NCBI RefSeq assembly: GCF_902498065.1 | Contig: NZ_CABVIR010000012.1 | Location: forward strand, 1 to 64,000 | DNA: 64,000 nucleotides | Origin: Pseudomonas fluorescens | Lineage (GTDB): Bacteria > Pseudomonadota > Gammaproteobacteria > Pseudomonadales > Pseudomonadaceae | Direction: 5' to 3' | Part shown: positions 7,518 to 16,387 of the stretch, one piece after another | How the letters are laid out: every line of letters starts with the position of its first letter | How positions within the stretch are numbered: position 1 is the stretch's first letter | Notes under the pieces: generated by a model | Database searches by the model: none | What the model was told of the DNA's origin: nothing | Seen by the model: only the letters and a program-made list of their open reading frames with translations | Program-made: the position numbers and the translations under genes

Positions 7518-8621
7518 ATGTCATTAAGTCGCGTCTCGGTCACCGCGGTGCGCAATCTGCACCCGGTGACCTTCTCCCCCTCCCCCCGAATCAACATTCT
7601 TTACGGCGCCAACGGCAGCGGCAAAACCAGTGTTCTGGAAGCCATTCACCTGCTGGGGCTTGCCCGTTCGTTTCGTAGTACCCGCCTTTTGCCGGTTATT
7701 CAGTACGAACAATTGGCCTGCACAGTGTTTGGCCAGGTCGAATTGGCCGAGGGCGGGCATAGCGCATTGGGGATATCGCGGGACCGCCAAGGCGAATTCC
7801 AGATCCGTATTGATGGGCAGAACGCGCGCAGTGCAGCGCAGCTGGCGGAAATTCTGCCGCTGCAACTGATCAACCCTGATAGCTTCCGTCTGCTTGAAGG
7901 TGCGCCGAAGATTCGCCGGCAGTTTCTCGACTGGGGCGTGTTCCACGTGGAACCGCGATTCATGTCCACCTGGCAGCGCTTGCAGAAGGCCCTGCGCCAG
8001 AGAAACTCTTGGCTGCGGCATGGTACACTTGACGCCGTTTCGCAAGCGGTTTGGGACAGGGAACTGTGCCAGGCCAGCGCTGAAATTGATGAATACCGCC
8101 GTGCCTATATCAAAGCCTTGAAACCAGTCTTTGAACAGACCTTGAGCGAATTGGTTGAGCTTGAAGGTTTGACGCTCAGCTATTACCGAGGCTGGGACAA
8201 AGACCGCGAATTGAGTGCCGTGCTCGCTGGGTCCGTTCAGCGGGACCAGCAAATGGGTCATACCCAGGCCGGACCACAGCGCGCTGATTTGCGTCTCAAA
8301 TTGGGCGCACATAACGCCGCGGACATCTTGTCCCGTGGTCAGCAGAAGTTAGTGGTTTGTGCGTTGCGGATTGCCCAAGGGCACCTGGTCAGCCAGGCCC
8401 GACGCGGCCAGTGTATTTATCTGGTGGATGACTTGCCGTCCGAGCTGGACGAGCACCACCGTCGCGCGCTTTGCCGCTTGCTGGAAGACTTACGCTGCCA
8501 GGTGTTTATCACCTGTGTAGATCACGAATTATTGAGGGAAGGCTGGCAGACGGAAACGCCAGTCGCTCTGTTCCACGTGGAACAGGGCCGTATCACCCAG
8601 ACCCACGACCATCGGGAGTGA
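7518..8621 (+). CDS. recF: DNA replication and repair protein RecF
   Basis: SMC-like ATPase that loads RecA at gaps with RecO and RecR. 367 aa. Walker A GANGSGKT lies at 30-37. The ABC signature LSRGQQKL and a Walker B in IYLVDDLPSELDEHHR are in the C-terminal third. The end of the gene carries two ParB-binding palindromes (7939-7954 and 8569-8584), so the same DNA serves coding and segregation. The stop codon is 5 nt from the gyrB start, and the gyrB Shine-Dalgarno GGGAG overlaps the last recF codons. Confidence 0.97.
   Translation: MSLSRVSVTAVRNLHPVTFSPSPRINILYGANGSGKTSVLEAIHLLGLARSFRSTRLLPVIQYEQLACTVFGQVELAEGGHSALGISRDRQGEFQIRIDGQNARSAAQLAEILPLQLINPDSFRLLEGAPKIRRQFLDWGVFHVEPRFMSTWQRLQKALRQRNSWLRHGTLDAVSQAVWDRELCQASAEIDEYRRAYIKALKPVFEQTLSELVELEGLTLSYYRGWDKDRELSAVLAGSVQRDQQMGHTQAGPQRADLRLKLGAHNAADILSRGQQKLVVCALRIAQGHLVSQARRGQCIYLVDDLPSELDEHHRRALCRLLEDLRCQVFITCVDHELLREGWQTETPVALFHVEQGRITQTHDHRE
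7939..7954. other. parS-type ParB site (15/16 match) within recF
   Basis: TGTTCCACGTGGAACC differs from the perfect 16-bp parS palindrome only at the last base. It lies within the recF coding sequence, 3.1 kb from dnaA. Pseudomonas ParB is known to bind a cluster of such sites close to oriC. Confidence 0.8.
8569..8584. other. parS: Perfect parS ParB site within recF
   Basis: TGTTCCACGTGGAACA is a perfect 16-bp palindrome identical to the conserved bacterial parS consensus. It lies near the 3' end of recF. It would nucleate ParB spreading for origin segregation. parA and parB themselves are expected to the left of the window, beyond mnmG. Confidence 0.93.
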
Positions 8622-8626
8622 AGGCA

Positions 8627-11044
8627 TTGAGCGAAGAAAATACGTACGACTCAACGAGCATTAAAGTGCTGAAAGGCCTGGATGCCGTACGCAAACGTCC
8701 CGGTATGTACATTGGTGACACCGACGATGGCAGCGGTCTGCACCACATGGTGTTCGAGGTGGTCGATAACTCGATCGACGAAGCTTTGGCCGGCCATTGC
8801 GACGACATCAGCATCATCATCCACCCGGACGAATCCATCACCGTTCGCGACAACGGTCGTGGTATCCCGGTAGACGTGCACAAAGAAGAAGGCGTATCGG
8901 CAGCCGAGGTCATCATGACCGTGCTGCACGCCGGCGGTAAGTTCGACGACAACTCCTACAAAGTATCCGGTGGTCTGCACGGTGTAGGTGTGTCGGTTGT
9001 TAACGCACTGTCCAAAGAACTGATTCTGACCGTTCGCCGCAGTGGCAAGATCTGGGAACAGACTTACATCCATGGTGTGCCGCAAGAGCCGATGAAGATC
9101 GTTGGCGAGAGCGAAACCACAGGTACCCAGATTCACTTCAAGCCATCGGCTGAGACGTTCAAGAACATCCACTTCAGTTGGGACATCCTGGCCAAGCGGA
9201 TTCGTGAACTGTCCTTCCTCAACTCCGGTGTCGGCATCGTCCTCAAGGATGAGCGCAGCGGCAAGGAAGAGCTGTTCAAGTACGAGGGTGGCCTGCGTGC
9301 GTTCGTTGAATACCTGAACACCAACAAGACCCCGGTCAATCAGGTGTTCCACTTCAACATCCAGCGCGAAGACGGCATCGGCGTGGAAATCGCCCTGCAG
9401 TGGAACGACAGCTTCAACGAGAACCTGTTGTGCTTCACCAACAACATTCCGCAGCGCGACGGCGGTACTCACCTGGTGGGTTTCCGTTCCGCACTGACGC
9501 GTAACCTCAACACCTACATCGAAGCTGAAGGTCTGGCAAAGAAGCATAAAGTTGCCACCACCGGTGATGATGCGCGTGAAGGCCTGACCGCGATTATCTC
9601 GGTAAAAGTGCCGGATCCGAAGTTCAGCTCCCAGACCAAAGACAAGCTGGTTTCTTCCGAAGTGAAGACCGCCGTCGAACAGGAAATGGGCAAGTACTTC
9701 TCCGACTTCCTGCTGGAAAACCCGAACGAAGCCAAATTGGTCGTCGGTAAGATGATCGACGCGGCCCGTGCCCGTGAAGCTGCACGTAAAGCCCGTGAGA
9801 TGACCCGCCGCAAAGGCGCGCTGGACATCGCCGGCCTGCCGGGCAAACTGGCTGACTGCCAGGAAAAAGACCCTGCCCTGTCCGAACTGTACCTCGTGGA
9901 AGGTGACTCTGCTGGCGGTTCTGCCAAGCAGGGACGTAACCGCCGCACCCAGGCCATCCTGCCTCTCAAGGGCAAGATCCTGAACGTCGAGAAGGCGCGC
10001 TTCGACAAGATGATCTCTTCCCAGGAAGTGGGCACCTTGATCACCGCGCTGGGCTGCGGCATTGGCCGCGACGAGTACAACATCGACAAGCTGCGTTATC
10101 ACAACATCATCATCATGACCGATGCTGACGTCGACGGTTCGCACATCCGTACCCTGCTGCTGACGTTCTTCTTCCGTCAGTTGCCGGAGCTGATCGAGCG
10201 TGGCTACATCTATATCGCTCAGCCACCGCTGTACAAGGTCAAGAAAGGCAAGCAAGAGCAATACATCAAAGACGACGACGCCATGGAAGAGTACATGACG
10301 CAGTCGGCCCTGGAAGATGCGAGCCTGCACCTGAACGAGGAGGCCCCGGGTATCTCCGGCGAAGCCCTTGAGCGGTTGGTGAACGACTTCCGTCTGGTGA
10401 TGAAGACTCTCAAGCGTCTGTCGCGTCTGTACCCACAGGAGCTGACCGAGCACTTCATTTACCTGCCAGCGGTGAGTATGGAGCAGCTGTCCGATCACGC
10501 TGCGATGCAGGATTGGCTGGCCAAGTACGAAGTTCGCCTGCGCACCGTCGAGAAGTCTGGACTGGTCTACAAAGCCAGCCTGCGTGAAGACCGTGAACGT
10601 AACGTCTGGCTGCCAGAGGTCGAACTGATCTCCCACGGCCTGTCGAACTACGTCACGTTCAACCGCGACTTCTTCGGTAGCAATGACTACAAGACCGTTG
10701 TCTCTTTGGGCGCTCAACTGAGCAGCTTGCTGGACGAAGGCGCGTACATCCAGCGTGGGGAGCGCAAGAAGCCGGTTACCGAGTTCAAGGAAGCCCTTGA
10801 ATGGCTGATGACTGAAAGTACCAAGCGTCACACCATCCAGCGATACAAAGGTCTGGGTGAGATGAACCCGGATCAGCTGTGGGAAACCACGATGGACCCA
10901 AGCCAGCGCCGGATGCTCAAAGTGACCATCGAAGACGCCATTGGCGCGGACCAGATCTTCAACACCCTGATGGGTGATGCGGTCGAACCTCGTCGTGACT
11001 TCATCGAAAGCAATGCCTTGGCGGTGTCCAACCTGGACTTCTGA
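8627..11044 (+). CDS. gyrB: DNA gyrase subunit B
   Basis: ATPase subunit of the A2B2 gyrase that introduces negative supercoils. 805 aa from a TTG start (MSEENTYDSTSIKVLKGLDAV). This start is preferred because GGGAG at 8614-8618 sits 8 nt upstream and because it gives the family N-terminus. The frame opens further upstream in recF, but without homology. It has a GHKL ATPase fold (DNGRGIPVD, GGLHGVGVSVVNALS), a TOPRIM domain (EGDSAGG and the DADVDGSHI metal-binding motif), the extra C-terminal insertion of proteobacterial GyrB and a final GLGEMNPDQLWETTMDP. A strong terminator follows. Confidence 0.98.
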   Translation: MSEENTYDSTSIKVLKGLDAVRKRPGMYIGDTDDGSGLHHMVFEVVDNSIDEALAGHCDDISIIIHPDESITVRDNGRGIPVDVHKEEGVSAAEVIMTVLHAGGKFDDNSYKVSGGLHGVGVSVVNALSKELILTVRRSGKIWEQTYIHGVPQEPMKIVGESETTGTQIHFKPSAETFKNIHFSWDILAKRIRELSFLNSGVGIVLKDERSGKEELFKYEGGLRAFVEYLNTNKTPVNQVFHFNIQREDGIGVEIALQWNDSFNENLLCFTNNIPQRDGGTHLVGFRSALTRNLNTYIEAEGLAKKHKVATTGDDAREGLTAIISVKVPDPKFSSQTKDKLVSSEVKTAVEQEMGKYFSDFLLENPNEAKLVVGKMIDAARAREAARKAREMTRRKGALDIAGLPGKLADCQEKDPALSELYLVEGDSAGGSAKQGRNRRTQAILPLKGKILNVEKARFDKMISSQEVGTLITALGCGIGRDEYNIDKLRYHNIIIMTDADVDGSHIRTLLLTFFFRQLPELIERGYIYIAQPPLYKVKKGKQEQYIKDDDAMEEYMTQSALEDASLHLNEEAPGISGEALERLVNDFRLVMKTLKRLSRLYPQELTEHFIYLPAVSMEQLSDHAAMQDWLAKYEVRLRTVEKSGLVYKASLREDRERNVWLPEVELISHGLSNYVTFNRDFFGSNDYKTVVSLGAQLSSLLDEGAYIQRGERKKPVTEFKEALEWLMTESTKRHTIQRYKGLGEMNPDQLWETTMDPSQRRMLKVTIEDAIGADQIFNTLMGDAVEPRRDFIESNALAVSNLDF

Positions 11045-11066
11045 TCCAGAGGATTTGCCAAACAAA

Positions 11067-11093
11067 AAACCAGCGCATTGCGCTGGTTTTTTT
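11067..11093 (+). terminator. Terminator after gyrB
   Basis: Inverted repeat AACCAGCGCA / TGCGCTGGTT followed by nine T residues, 20-50 nt after the gyrB stop. It closes the dnaA-dnaN-recF-gyrB cluster. Confidence 0.92.
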
Positions 11094-11158
11094 TTCGGAT
11101 TTTTTCGGGATTCGGCGTGAAGCGCCTGAAAAAAACGTGGTGTTGTCTTGATGATAGA

Positions 11159-11188
11159 TGTTATACATATAACATAGCTGACTATAAT
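11159..11188 (+). promoter_or_regulatory. Candidate rpiR/ddp promoter with overlapping palindrome
   Basis: A perfect -10 hexamer TATAAT lies at 11183-11188. The position of the -35 is occupied by an inverted repeat TGTTATA-CA-TATAACA (11159-11174) with no good -35 match of its own. A palindrome at this place is a natural operator for the adjacent RpiR-family regulator. Whether it activates or represses cannot be told from the sequence. Confidence 0.5.
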
Positions 11189-11225
11189 GACATCTAGATA
11201 ACAGTTCCTCGATCGGTGCGCTGAC

Positions 11226-12086
11226 ATGCCTACAGAAAAGAACAGCTTCCTTCAGTTGCTCGAGCAAGAGTTCTCCAACCTGACTCCGACCGGCAAACGC
11301 ATTGCCAGCTACCTGTTGGGGAACCCGGATCAGCTACCGTTCGAGTCGGCCGACAGCATCGCGCAGCAGGCTTCCACCACCGGCATTTCCGTGGGGCGTT
11401 TTTTCCGTTCGCTGGGTTATCAGAACATTGATGAGGTTAAACAGAGTCTGCGCGGCGAAGCGCCGGCGTCCTGGTTGATCACCGACCGTATCGGTGCCTT
11501 TCGCACCGAAAGCACTCTAGAAGACGCGCTCGACCGCTCCATGAGTCGCGAGATCGAGGCCATCCGGCACGTCTATGGCCTGGCGCGAAGCAGTGCCTTC
11601 GCTGAGATCGTGCAGCGCATCTACGAAGCCGATGCGGTATTCATTCTCGGTATCCAGTCGACGCGCGGGATTCTCACCGCGTTTCACAGTCACCTCGAAT
11701 ACATTCGGGCCAAGGTCTACTACGTCGACGGCTTGTCCGGCATATATGCCGAAACCCTGAATTCCGGCTTTGCCAATCCCTACGCAATCATTTCGGATTT
11801 CCGGGCCTATTCCAGTGTGACCCGGACCTTCTGCGACGCCGCCATCGACAGCAATCTGCCCTTGGCCCTGATCACCGATCTGCAATGCCCATGGGCACGT
11901 GACTACCCGCTGGATCTGCTGCAACTCAAAACCGATGTCGGGCAGTTCTGGGACTCCCCTGCCCCGCTGGCCTGCCTGTTGAACCTGATGGTGTCGGCCG
12001 TTGCGGAAAAGTACGGCGATCGCCTCGATGAACGTCTGAGCAAAAATCGACAATTGCAAAAAGCTTTCGGCCAGTTCGAAGGCTAG
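11226..12086 (+). CDS. MurR/RpiR family transcriptional regulator of the ddp cassette
   Basis: 286-aa regulator with an N-terminal HTH_6 domain (about residues 1-77, including LTPTGKRIASYLLGN and a helix-turn-helix around SADSIAQQASTTGISVGRFF). A C-terminal SIS domain (about 125-255) is a fold that in this family binds phosphosugars. It is the first gene of a seven-gene same-strand cassette, 28 nt before the dipeptidase gene, and so probably controls it. Family members sense sugar phosphates, for example MurR with MurNAc-6-phosphate. The ligand here is unknown, but a cell-wall-derived signal would fit the neighbours. Confidence 0.85.
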   Translation: MPTEKNSFLQLLEQEFSNLTPTGKRIASYLLGNPDQLPFESADSIAQQASTTGISVGRFFRSLGYQNIDEVKQSLRGEAPASWLITDRIGAFRTESTLEDALDRSMSREIEAIRHVYGLARSSAFAEIVQRIYEADAVFILGIQSTRGILTAFHSHLEYIRAKVYYVDGLSGIYAETLNSGFANPYAIISDFRAYSSVTRTFCDAAIDSNLPLALITDLQCPWARDYPLDLLQLKTDVGQFWDSPAPLACLLNLMVSAVAEKYGDRLDERLSKNRQLQKAFGQFEG

Positions 12087-12115
12087 ATCCATCCAATCCC
12101 AACTGGAGTTTTTGC

Positions 12116-12676
12116 GTGAACAACAGCCCCCTTGTAGAGATTGATGCCGAGCGATATCAGGTGCAAATCGATCTGATCTACGCCAGTGCCGACAATCTGG
12201 CAGGAAAGGTGATTTACCCCAGTGCCCGTTGCCTGCTGCATCGCCAAGCAGCCGAGTGCCTGGGCAAGGCCAGTGAACTGGCACGGCTGGCCGGTTACAC
12301 GCTGCGCATCTATGACGCCTACCGTCCACCTTTCGCCCAGTTTCTATTGTGGGAGGCGTTGCCTGACGGCAACTACGTGCGCGATCCCCATTTGGGTTCC
12401 CACCATAGCCGTGGCGTGGCAGTGGATTTGACTCTGGTGGGGAGTGATGGACAGCCGCTGGATATGGGCAGCGCCTTCGACACCATGGAAGAGAAGTCCC
12501 ATCAGTTCTACCCCGACCTTCCCGTTCACGTGCAACGCAATCGTCTGCTGTTGCTGGGAATCATGCTCGCGTCCGGGTTCTGCGCAATTCCCACTGAGTG
12601 GTGGCATTACGAACTTCCGGATGCCGATGATTACCCCCTGCTGGAAGACAACCAGACCACGTTCTCGAACAACTAA
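12116..12676 (+). CDS. ddpX: D-alanyl-D-alanine dipeptidase (VanX/DdpX family)
   Basis: Zinc dipeptidase that cleaves D-Ala-D-Ala to free D-alanine. 186 aa from a GTG start, with GGAG 8 nt upstream. All active-site features are visible: Arg70 in YDAYRP, the SxHxxGxAxD zinc motif (Ser95, His97, Asp104) and the ExxH motif in EWWHYE (catalytic Glu161, zinc ligand His164). There is no signal peptide, so it acts in the cytoplasm on imported dipeptide, as E. coli DdpX does, rather than as a glycopeptide-resistance enzyme. It is followed by a complete peptide ABC importer. No vanH or vanA homologue is nearby. Confidence 0.92.
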   Translation: MNNSPLVEIDAERYQVQIDLIYASADNLAGKVIYPSARCLLHRQAAECLGKASELARLAGYTLRIYDAYRPPFAQFLLWEALPDGNYVRDPHLGSHHSRGVAVDLTLVGSDGQPLDMGSAFDTMEEKSHQFYPDLPVHVQRNRLLLLGIMLASGFCAIPTEWWHYELPDADDYPLLEDNQTTFSNN

Positions 12677-12833
12677 AACCGCAACAAACCGATAACGAAA
12701 CCAAAGAGTTTCGAAACCAATGCAACACGATAACAACAAGTCCGCGTTACCTGCTTCACCTGCAACTGCCCGGTTATAGCTTTTATAAAAAACCTGACGT
12801 ACTTCCATACATCGAATGATTAAGGAAACCGGC
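12677..12833 (+). promoter_or_regulatory. ddpX-ddpA intergenic leader with CA motif
   Basis: 157-nt gap within an otherwise tightly packed operon. It contains a perfect AAYAAYAA-type Hfq/Crc motif (AACAACAA, 12732-12739), a small inverted repeat GAAAC/GTTTC just before it and an A/T-rich segment (TTTTATAAAA) near 12780. It may hold an internal promoter or an mRNA control site for the binding-protein gene. No small gene is evident. Confidence 0.35.
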
Positions 12834-14414
12834 ATGACCCCAATGAACACCGTGACCCGCAATACCTTTCCACGCACCAGCAAGCTGCTGCTTGGTCTAC
12901 TGTGCAGCGCGATGAGCCTGGGCGCCTGGCAAGCCGCTTCGGCGGCGACGGCTCAAGACACTCTGGTCATCGGCAAGCCCGCCGACCCGCAAACGCTCGA
13001 CCCGGCGGTAACCTTCGATAACAACGACTGGACCATCACCTACCCGTCCTATCAGCGCCTGGTGAGCTACAAAACCGACGGTGACAAGAGCAGCACCGAA
13101 GTGACAGGGGATCTGGCGGAAAGCTGGACCGTGTCGCCGGACAACCTGGTGTGGGAGTTCAAGATCAAGCCCGGAAACAAGTTCGATGACGGCACCACGG
13201 TGGATGCCGCCGCCGTGAAGTTTTCCTTCGATCGCCTGATGACCCTCAAGCAAGGGCCGTCCGGTGCATTCCCGGAGGACATGGTGGTGGCGGTGATCGA
13301 CCCGCAGACCATCCGCTTTACGCTGAAAACGCCGTTCGCCCCTTTCCTGTTCACCCTGGCCCATAACGGCGCCTCGATCGTTAACCCGCTGGTGGCCAAC
13401 AAGGGTGCCGAAACCAATGCCTGGCTGTCCAGCCACACCGCAGGCTCCGGTCCTTTCCGCCTGACCAACTGGCAAAAGGGCCAGTCCGTCACGATGGAGC
13501 CGAACCCCTACTTCGCCGGTCCCAAGCCTGCGTTCAAGACCGTGATCCTCAAGACTATTGCGGAGCCCTCGGTGCGTCGGCTGCAACTGGAGCGCGGGGA
13601 CCTGGATATCATCGAAGACATGCCCGAAGACCAGTTGGGTGCACTGGGCGGCAAGCCGGGCGTAGTGGTCAGGGATTTTCCTTCGCTGCGCGTCACTTAT
13701 CTGTACCTGAACAACAAGAAGGGTCCTCTGACCGACGTCAACGCCCGTCGTGCGATCACCGAAGCGGTGGACTACAACGGTATCGTCAAGGGCATTCTCA
13801 AGGACAAGGCCAAGCTGCTGAACGGGCCGATCCCGGATGGCATGTGGGGCTACGACAGTTCGCTGCCAGTGATGAAGCAGGACATGGCCGCCGCGAAGAA
13901 CAGCCTGGCCAAGGCACCCCAGAAGATCACCAACCTGAACTACATGTATTCGGACAAGGACGCCAACTGGGAACCGATCGGCCTGACCTTGCAGGCGGCC
14001 CTGGCACCCCTGGGCATCAACCTCAAACTGGAGAAAACCGCCAACGCCACCCTGCGTGAACGTGTTGGCCAGGCCGACTACGACATCGCGGTGGGGACCT
14101 GGAGCCCGGACTTCGCTGACCCGTACATGTTCATGAACTTCTGGTTCGACTCCAAGATGCAGGGCCTGCAAGGCAACCGCTCGTTCTACAGCAACCCGGA
14201 AGTCGACAAGCTGATTCGTGAAGCGGCCGCTGTCAGCGACACCGCCAAGCGCATCGAGCTTTACCAGACTGCGCAGAAAAAGGTGCTCGACGACAGCGTC
14301 TATGCCTACCTCTATCAGAAGAGCTACTCCCTGCCGATGCGTGATTCGGTCAAGGGCTACGTGTTCAACCCCATGCTCGAACAGGTGTTCAACCTGGGAA
14401 GCATGAGCAAGTAA
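12834..14414 (+). CDS. ddpA: Peptide ABC transporter substrate-binding protein (DdpA-like)
   Basis: Periplasmic family-5 binding protein (526 aa) that delivers dipeptide to the DdpBC permease. A Sec signal peptide is visible (basic start, then LLLGLLCSAMSLGAWQAASA with cleavage near ASA-ATA). The mature start is DTLVIGKPADPQTLDPAVTF, the usual SBP_bac_5 opening. ATG 12834 is chosen because AAGGA lies 8 nt upstream; ATG 12816 and 12843 are alternatives. D-Ala-D-Ala specificity is inferred only from the adjacent ddpX, since the family also binds other di- and oligopeptides. Confidence 0.88.
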   Translation: MTPMNTVTRNTFPRTSKLLLGLLCSAMSLGAWQAASAATAQDTLVIGKPADPQTLDPAVTFDNNDWTITYPSYQRLVSYKTDGDKSSTEVTGDLAESWTVSPDNLVWEFKIKPGNKFDDGTTVDAAAVKFSFDRLMTLKQGPSGAFPEDMVVAVIDPQTIRFTLKTPFAPFLFTLAHNGASIVNPLVANKGAETNAWLSSHTAGSGPFRLTNWQKGQSVTMEPNPYFAGPKPAFKTVILKTIAEPSVRRLQLERGDLDIIEDMPEDQLGALGGKPGVVVRDFPSLRVTYLYLNNKKGPLTDVNARRAITEAVDYNGIVKGILKDKAKLLNGPIPDGMWGYDSSLPVMKQDMAAAKNSLAKAPQKITNLNYMYSDKDANWEPIGLTLQAALAPLGINLKLEKTANATLRERVGQADYDIAVGTWSPDFADPYMFMNFWFDSKMQGLQGNRSFYSNPEVDKLIREAAAVSDTAKRIELYQTAQKKVLDDSVYAYLYQKSYSLPMRDSVKGYVFNPMLEQVFNLGSMSK

Positions 14415-14425
14415 ACATGCTCCTT

Positions 14426-14450
14426 CGCGCCAGCCCCGGTGGTTGGCGCG
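14426..14450 (+). other. Intercistronic hairpin after ddpA
   Basis: Stem CGCGCCA (14426-14432) / TGGCGCG (14444-14450) with no T-run after it, between the binding-protein gene and the first permease gene. Hairpins here commonly protect the upstream mRNA so that binding protein exceeds permease. The role is inferred from position. Confidence 0.5.
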
Positions 14451-14487
14451 GCTTCTGATTTCGTCGCTCGTGTAACTGAGGTGCCAG

Positions 14488-15504
14488 ATGGCCTTCCTGA
14501 CATTGTTGCGCAAGCGCCTGCTCGGCTTGATGTTGGTCGTGTTCGGTGTTTCGCTGATTACCTTTTCAATTTCCCACCTGATCCCGGGCGACCCTGCCCG
14601 ATTGATCGCCGGTGACCGCGCCAGCGACGCTCTCGTCGCCGGCATCCGTCATCAACTGGGATTGGATCTGCCGCTGTATCAACAATACGGTCGCTACCTG
14701 ATGGATCTGTTGCACGGGGACCTGGGAACCTCGATACGCACCAACCGTCCCGTCCTGGAAGACTTGCAAGCGTTCTTCCCGGCGACACTGGAACTGGCGC
14801 TGGTCGCACTGACATTGGCGATTCTGGTCGGTGTGCCGCTGGGCGTGTTGTCAGCGGTTTACCACAACCGGCTGATCGATCAGATTGCCCGGACCCTGGC
14901 GGTCACTGGTATTTCCACGCCGGCCTTCTGGCTCGGCCTGGGTGCAATCGTGCTGTTCTACGGTCATCTGGGCTGGCTGCCCGGTGGTGGCCGGTTATCT
15001 GAAGGACTCTCGCCGCCACCGACGATCACGGGTTTTTATCTGATCGACTCGCTGCTGGCGGGGGATGTCCGACTGTTTCTCGATGCGGCCGAGCACCTGA
15101 TTCTTCCAGCCGCAACGCTGGGTTTCGTGACCCTGGGGGTTGTCGCCAGGCAGATCCGCTCGGCCATGCTGGATCAATTGGGCGAAGACTACATCCGCAC
15201 CGCGCGCGCCTATGGCCTTTCGCGGTGGACAGTGATCCTGCGTCATGCTTTGCCTAACGCTCTAATCCCTTCGGTGACCGTCCTCGGGTTGACCCTGGGT
15301 GATTTGTTGTACGGCGCGGTACTGACCGAAACCGTATTTGCCTGGCCAGGAATGGGTGCCTATGTGGTCAAGTCGATCCAGTCGCTGGATTTCCCGGCGG
15401 TGATGGGCTTTGCCATTCTGGTGTCGTTCATCTATGTCCTGTTGAACATGGCTATCGACCTTTTGTATCGCGTGATCGACCCACGCATCGGCGAGGTGAA
15501 TTGA
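14488..15504 (+). CDS. ddpB: Peptide ABC transporter permease (DdpB-like)
   Basis: 338-aa inner-membrane permease of the DppB/OppB family. The N-terminal helix (LLGLMLVVFGVSLITFSISHLIPGDPA) is typical of the family's first subunit. About six membrane segments follow, with the EAA-type cytoplasmic loop near DYIRTARAYGLSRWTVILRHALPNALIP. It pairs with the downstream DdpC-like permease, which starts 1 nt after its stop codon. Confidence 0.92.
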   Translation: MAFLTLLRKRLLGLMLVVFGVSLITFSISHLIPGDPARLIAGDRASDALVAGIRHQLGLDLPLYQQYGRYLMDLLHGDLGTSIRTNRPVLEDLQAFFPATLELALVALTLAILVGVPLGVLSAVYHNRLIDQIARTLAVTGISTPAFWLGLGAIVLFYGHLGWLPGGGRLSEGLSPPPTITGFYLIDSLLAGDVRLFLDAAEHLILPAATLGFVTLGVVARQIRSAMLDQLGEDYIRTARAYGLSRWTVILRHALPNALIPSVTVLGLTLGDLLYGAVLTETVFAWPGMGAYVVKSIQSLDFPAVMGFAILVSFIYVLLNMAIDLLYRVIDPRIGEVN

Positions 15505-15505
15505 A

Positions 15506-16387
15506 ATGTCCGTGACTCTGACGGCGGCACATGGCCTGCGCAGGGCTGAAAAACTCGCCTACCTGGCATACCAGATCCGCCGGAGCCCGCTGACCATGGC
15601 GGGCCTGCTGATCACTTCTATCGTATTGCTGTGCATGATCTTCGCGCCCTGGCTCGCCAGCCACGACCCGAATGCACTGAACCTCGGCGAACGCCTGGCG
15701 CCGCCATCTGCCGACCATTGGTTCGGCACCGACGAAGTGGGCCGCGACTTGTTCAGCCGGGTGCTGTTCGGCAGCCAGCAGTCGGTGGGTGTCGGCCTGT
15801 TCGTGGCTTTTACCTCCTGTTTCATTGGCGGGCTGTTGGGGTGCTTTTCGGGGGTGATCGGGGGGCGTTTCGACGCATGCATCATGCGCCTGATGGACAT
15901 CATGCTTTCAGTCCCGTCACTGGTACTGATCATGGCATTGGCGGCCGCAGTGGGCGCGAGCCTGTTCAACGCAATGCTGGCCATTACCCTGGTGCGAATC
16001 CCATCCTACGTAAGACTGGCCCGTGGCCAGGCCTTGAGCATTCGACAGATGGGTTACGTCAAGGCAGCCCATACGTTCGGGGCCGGACGCTGGCACGTGG
16101 TGCACTGGCACGTGGCGCGAAACGCAATGCCGCCCTTGCTGGTGCAACTGAGTCTGGATATCGGTAGCGCAATCCTCATGGCCTCGGCCCTTGGATTCAT
16201 CGGCCTGGGTGCACAGCAGCCAACCGCTGAGTGGGGCGCAATGGTCGCCACCGGGCGCAACTACATCCTCGATAACTGGTGGTATTCGACCTTTCCAGGC
16301 ATGGCGATTTTGATCACCGCCACCGGTTTCAACCTGCTGGGCGATGGTGTGCGCGACCTGCTCGACCCACGGCAACAGGGGAAATGA
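15506..16387 (+). CDS. ddpC: Peptide ABC transporter permease (DdpC-like)
   Basis: 293-aa second permease subunit of the DppC/OppC family. It has a cytoplasmic N-terminus, a first helix around LLITSIVLLCMIFAPWLA, the family signature HWFGTDEVGRDLFSRVL and an EAA-like loop (SYVRLARGQALSIRQMGYVKAA). Its stop codon overlaps the ATG of the next gene (ATGA), indicating coupled translation. Confidence 0.92.
   Translation: MSVTLTAAHGLRRAEKLAYLAYQIRRSPLTMAGLLITSIVLLCMIFAPWLASHDPNALNLGERLAPPSADHWFGTDEVGRDLFSRVLFGSQQSVGVGLFVAFTSCFIGGLLGCFSGVIGGRFDACIMRLMDIMLSVPSLVLIMALAAAVGASLFNAMLAITLVRIPSYVRLARGQALSIRQMGYVKAAHTFGAGRWHVVHWHVARNAMPPLLVQLSLDIGSAILMASALGFIGLGAQQPTAEWGAMVATGRNYILDNWWYSTFPGMAILITATGFNLLGDGVRDLLDPRQQGK

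Noticed and set aside
8651..11227. 858-aa open frame antisense to gyrB
   Set aside because: It mirrors gyrB codons in the opposite strand, as happens in high-GC genes; it has no recognisable domain and crosses the gyrB terminator.
12116..12676. VanX-type vancomycin-resistance gene
   Set aside because: The enzyme family is the same, but there is no vanH/vanA nearby, the neighbours are a peptide importer, and Gram-negative DdpX has a metabolic role.
12897..14645. 582-aa open frame antisense to ddpA
   Set aside because: It is a shadow of the intact ddpA/ddpB genes, with low-complexity His/Gln/Arg-rich translation and no family resemblance.
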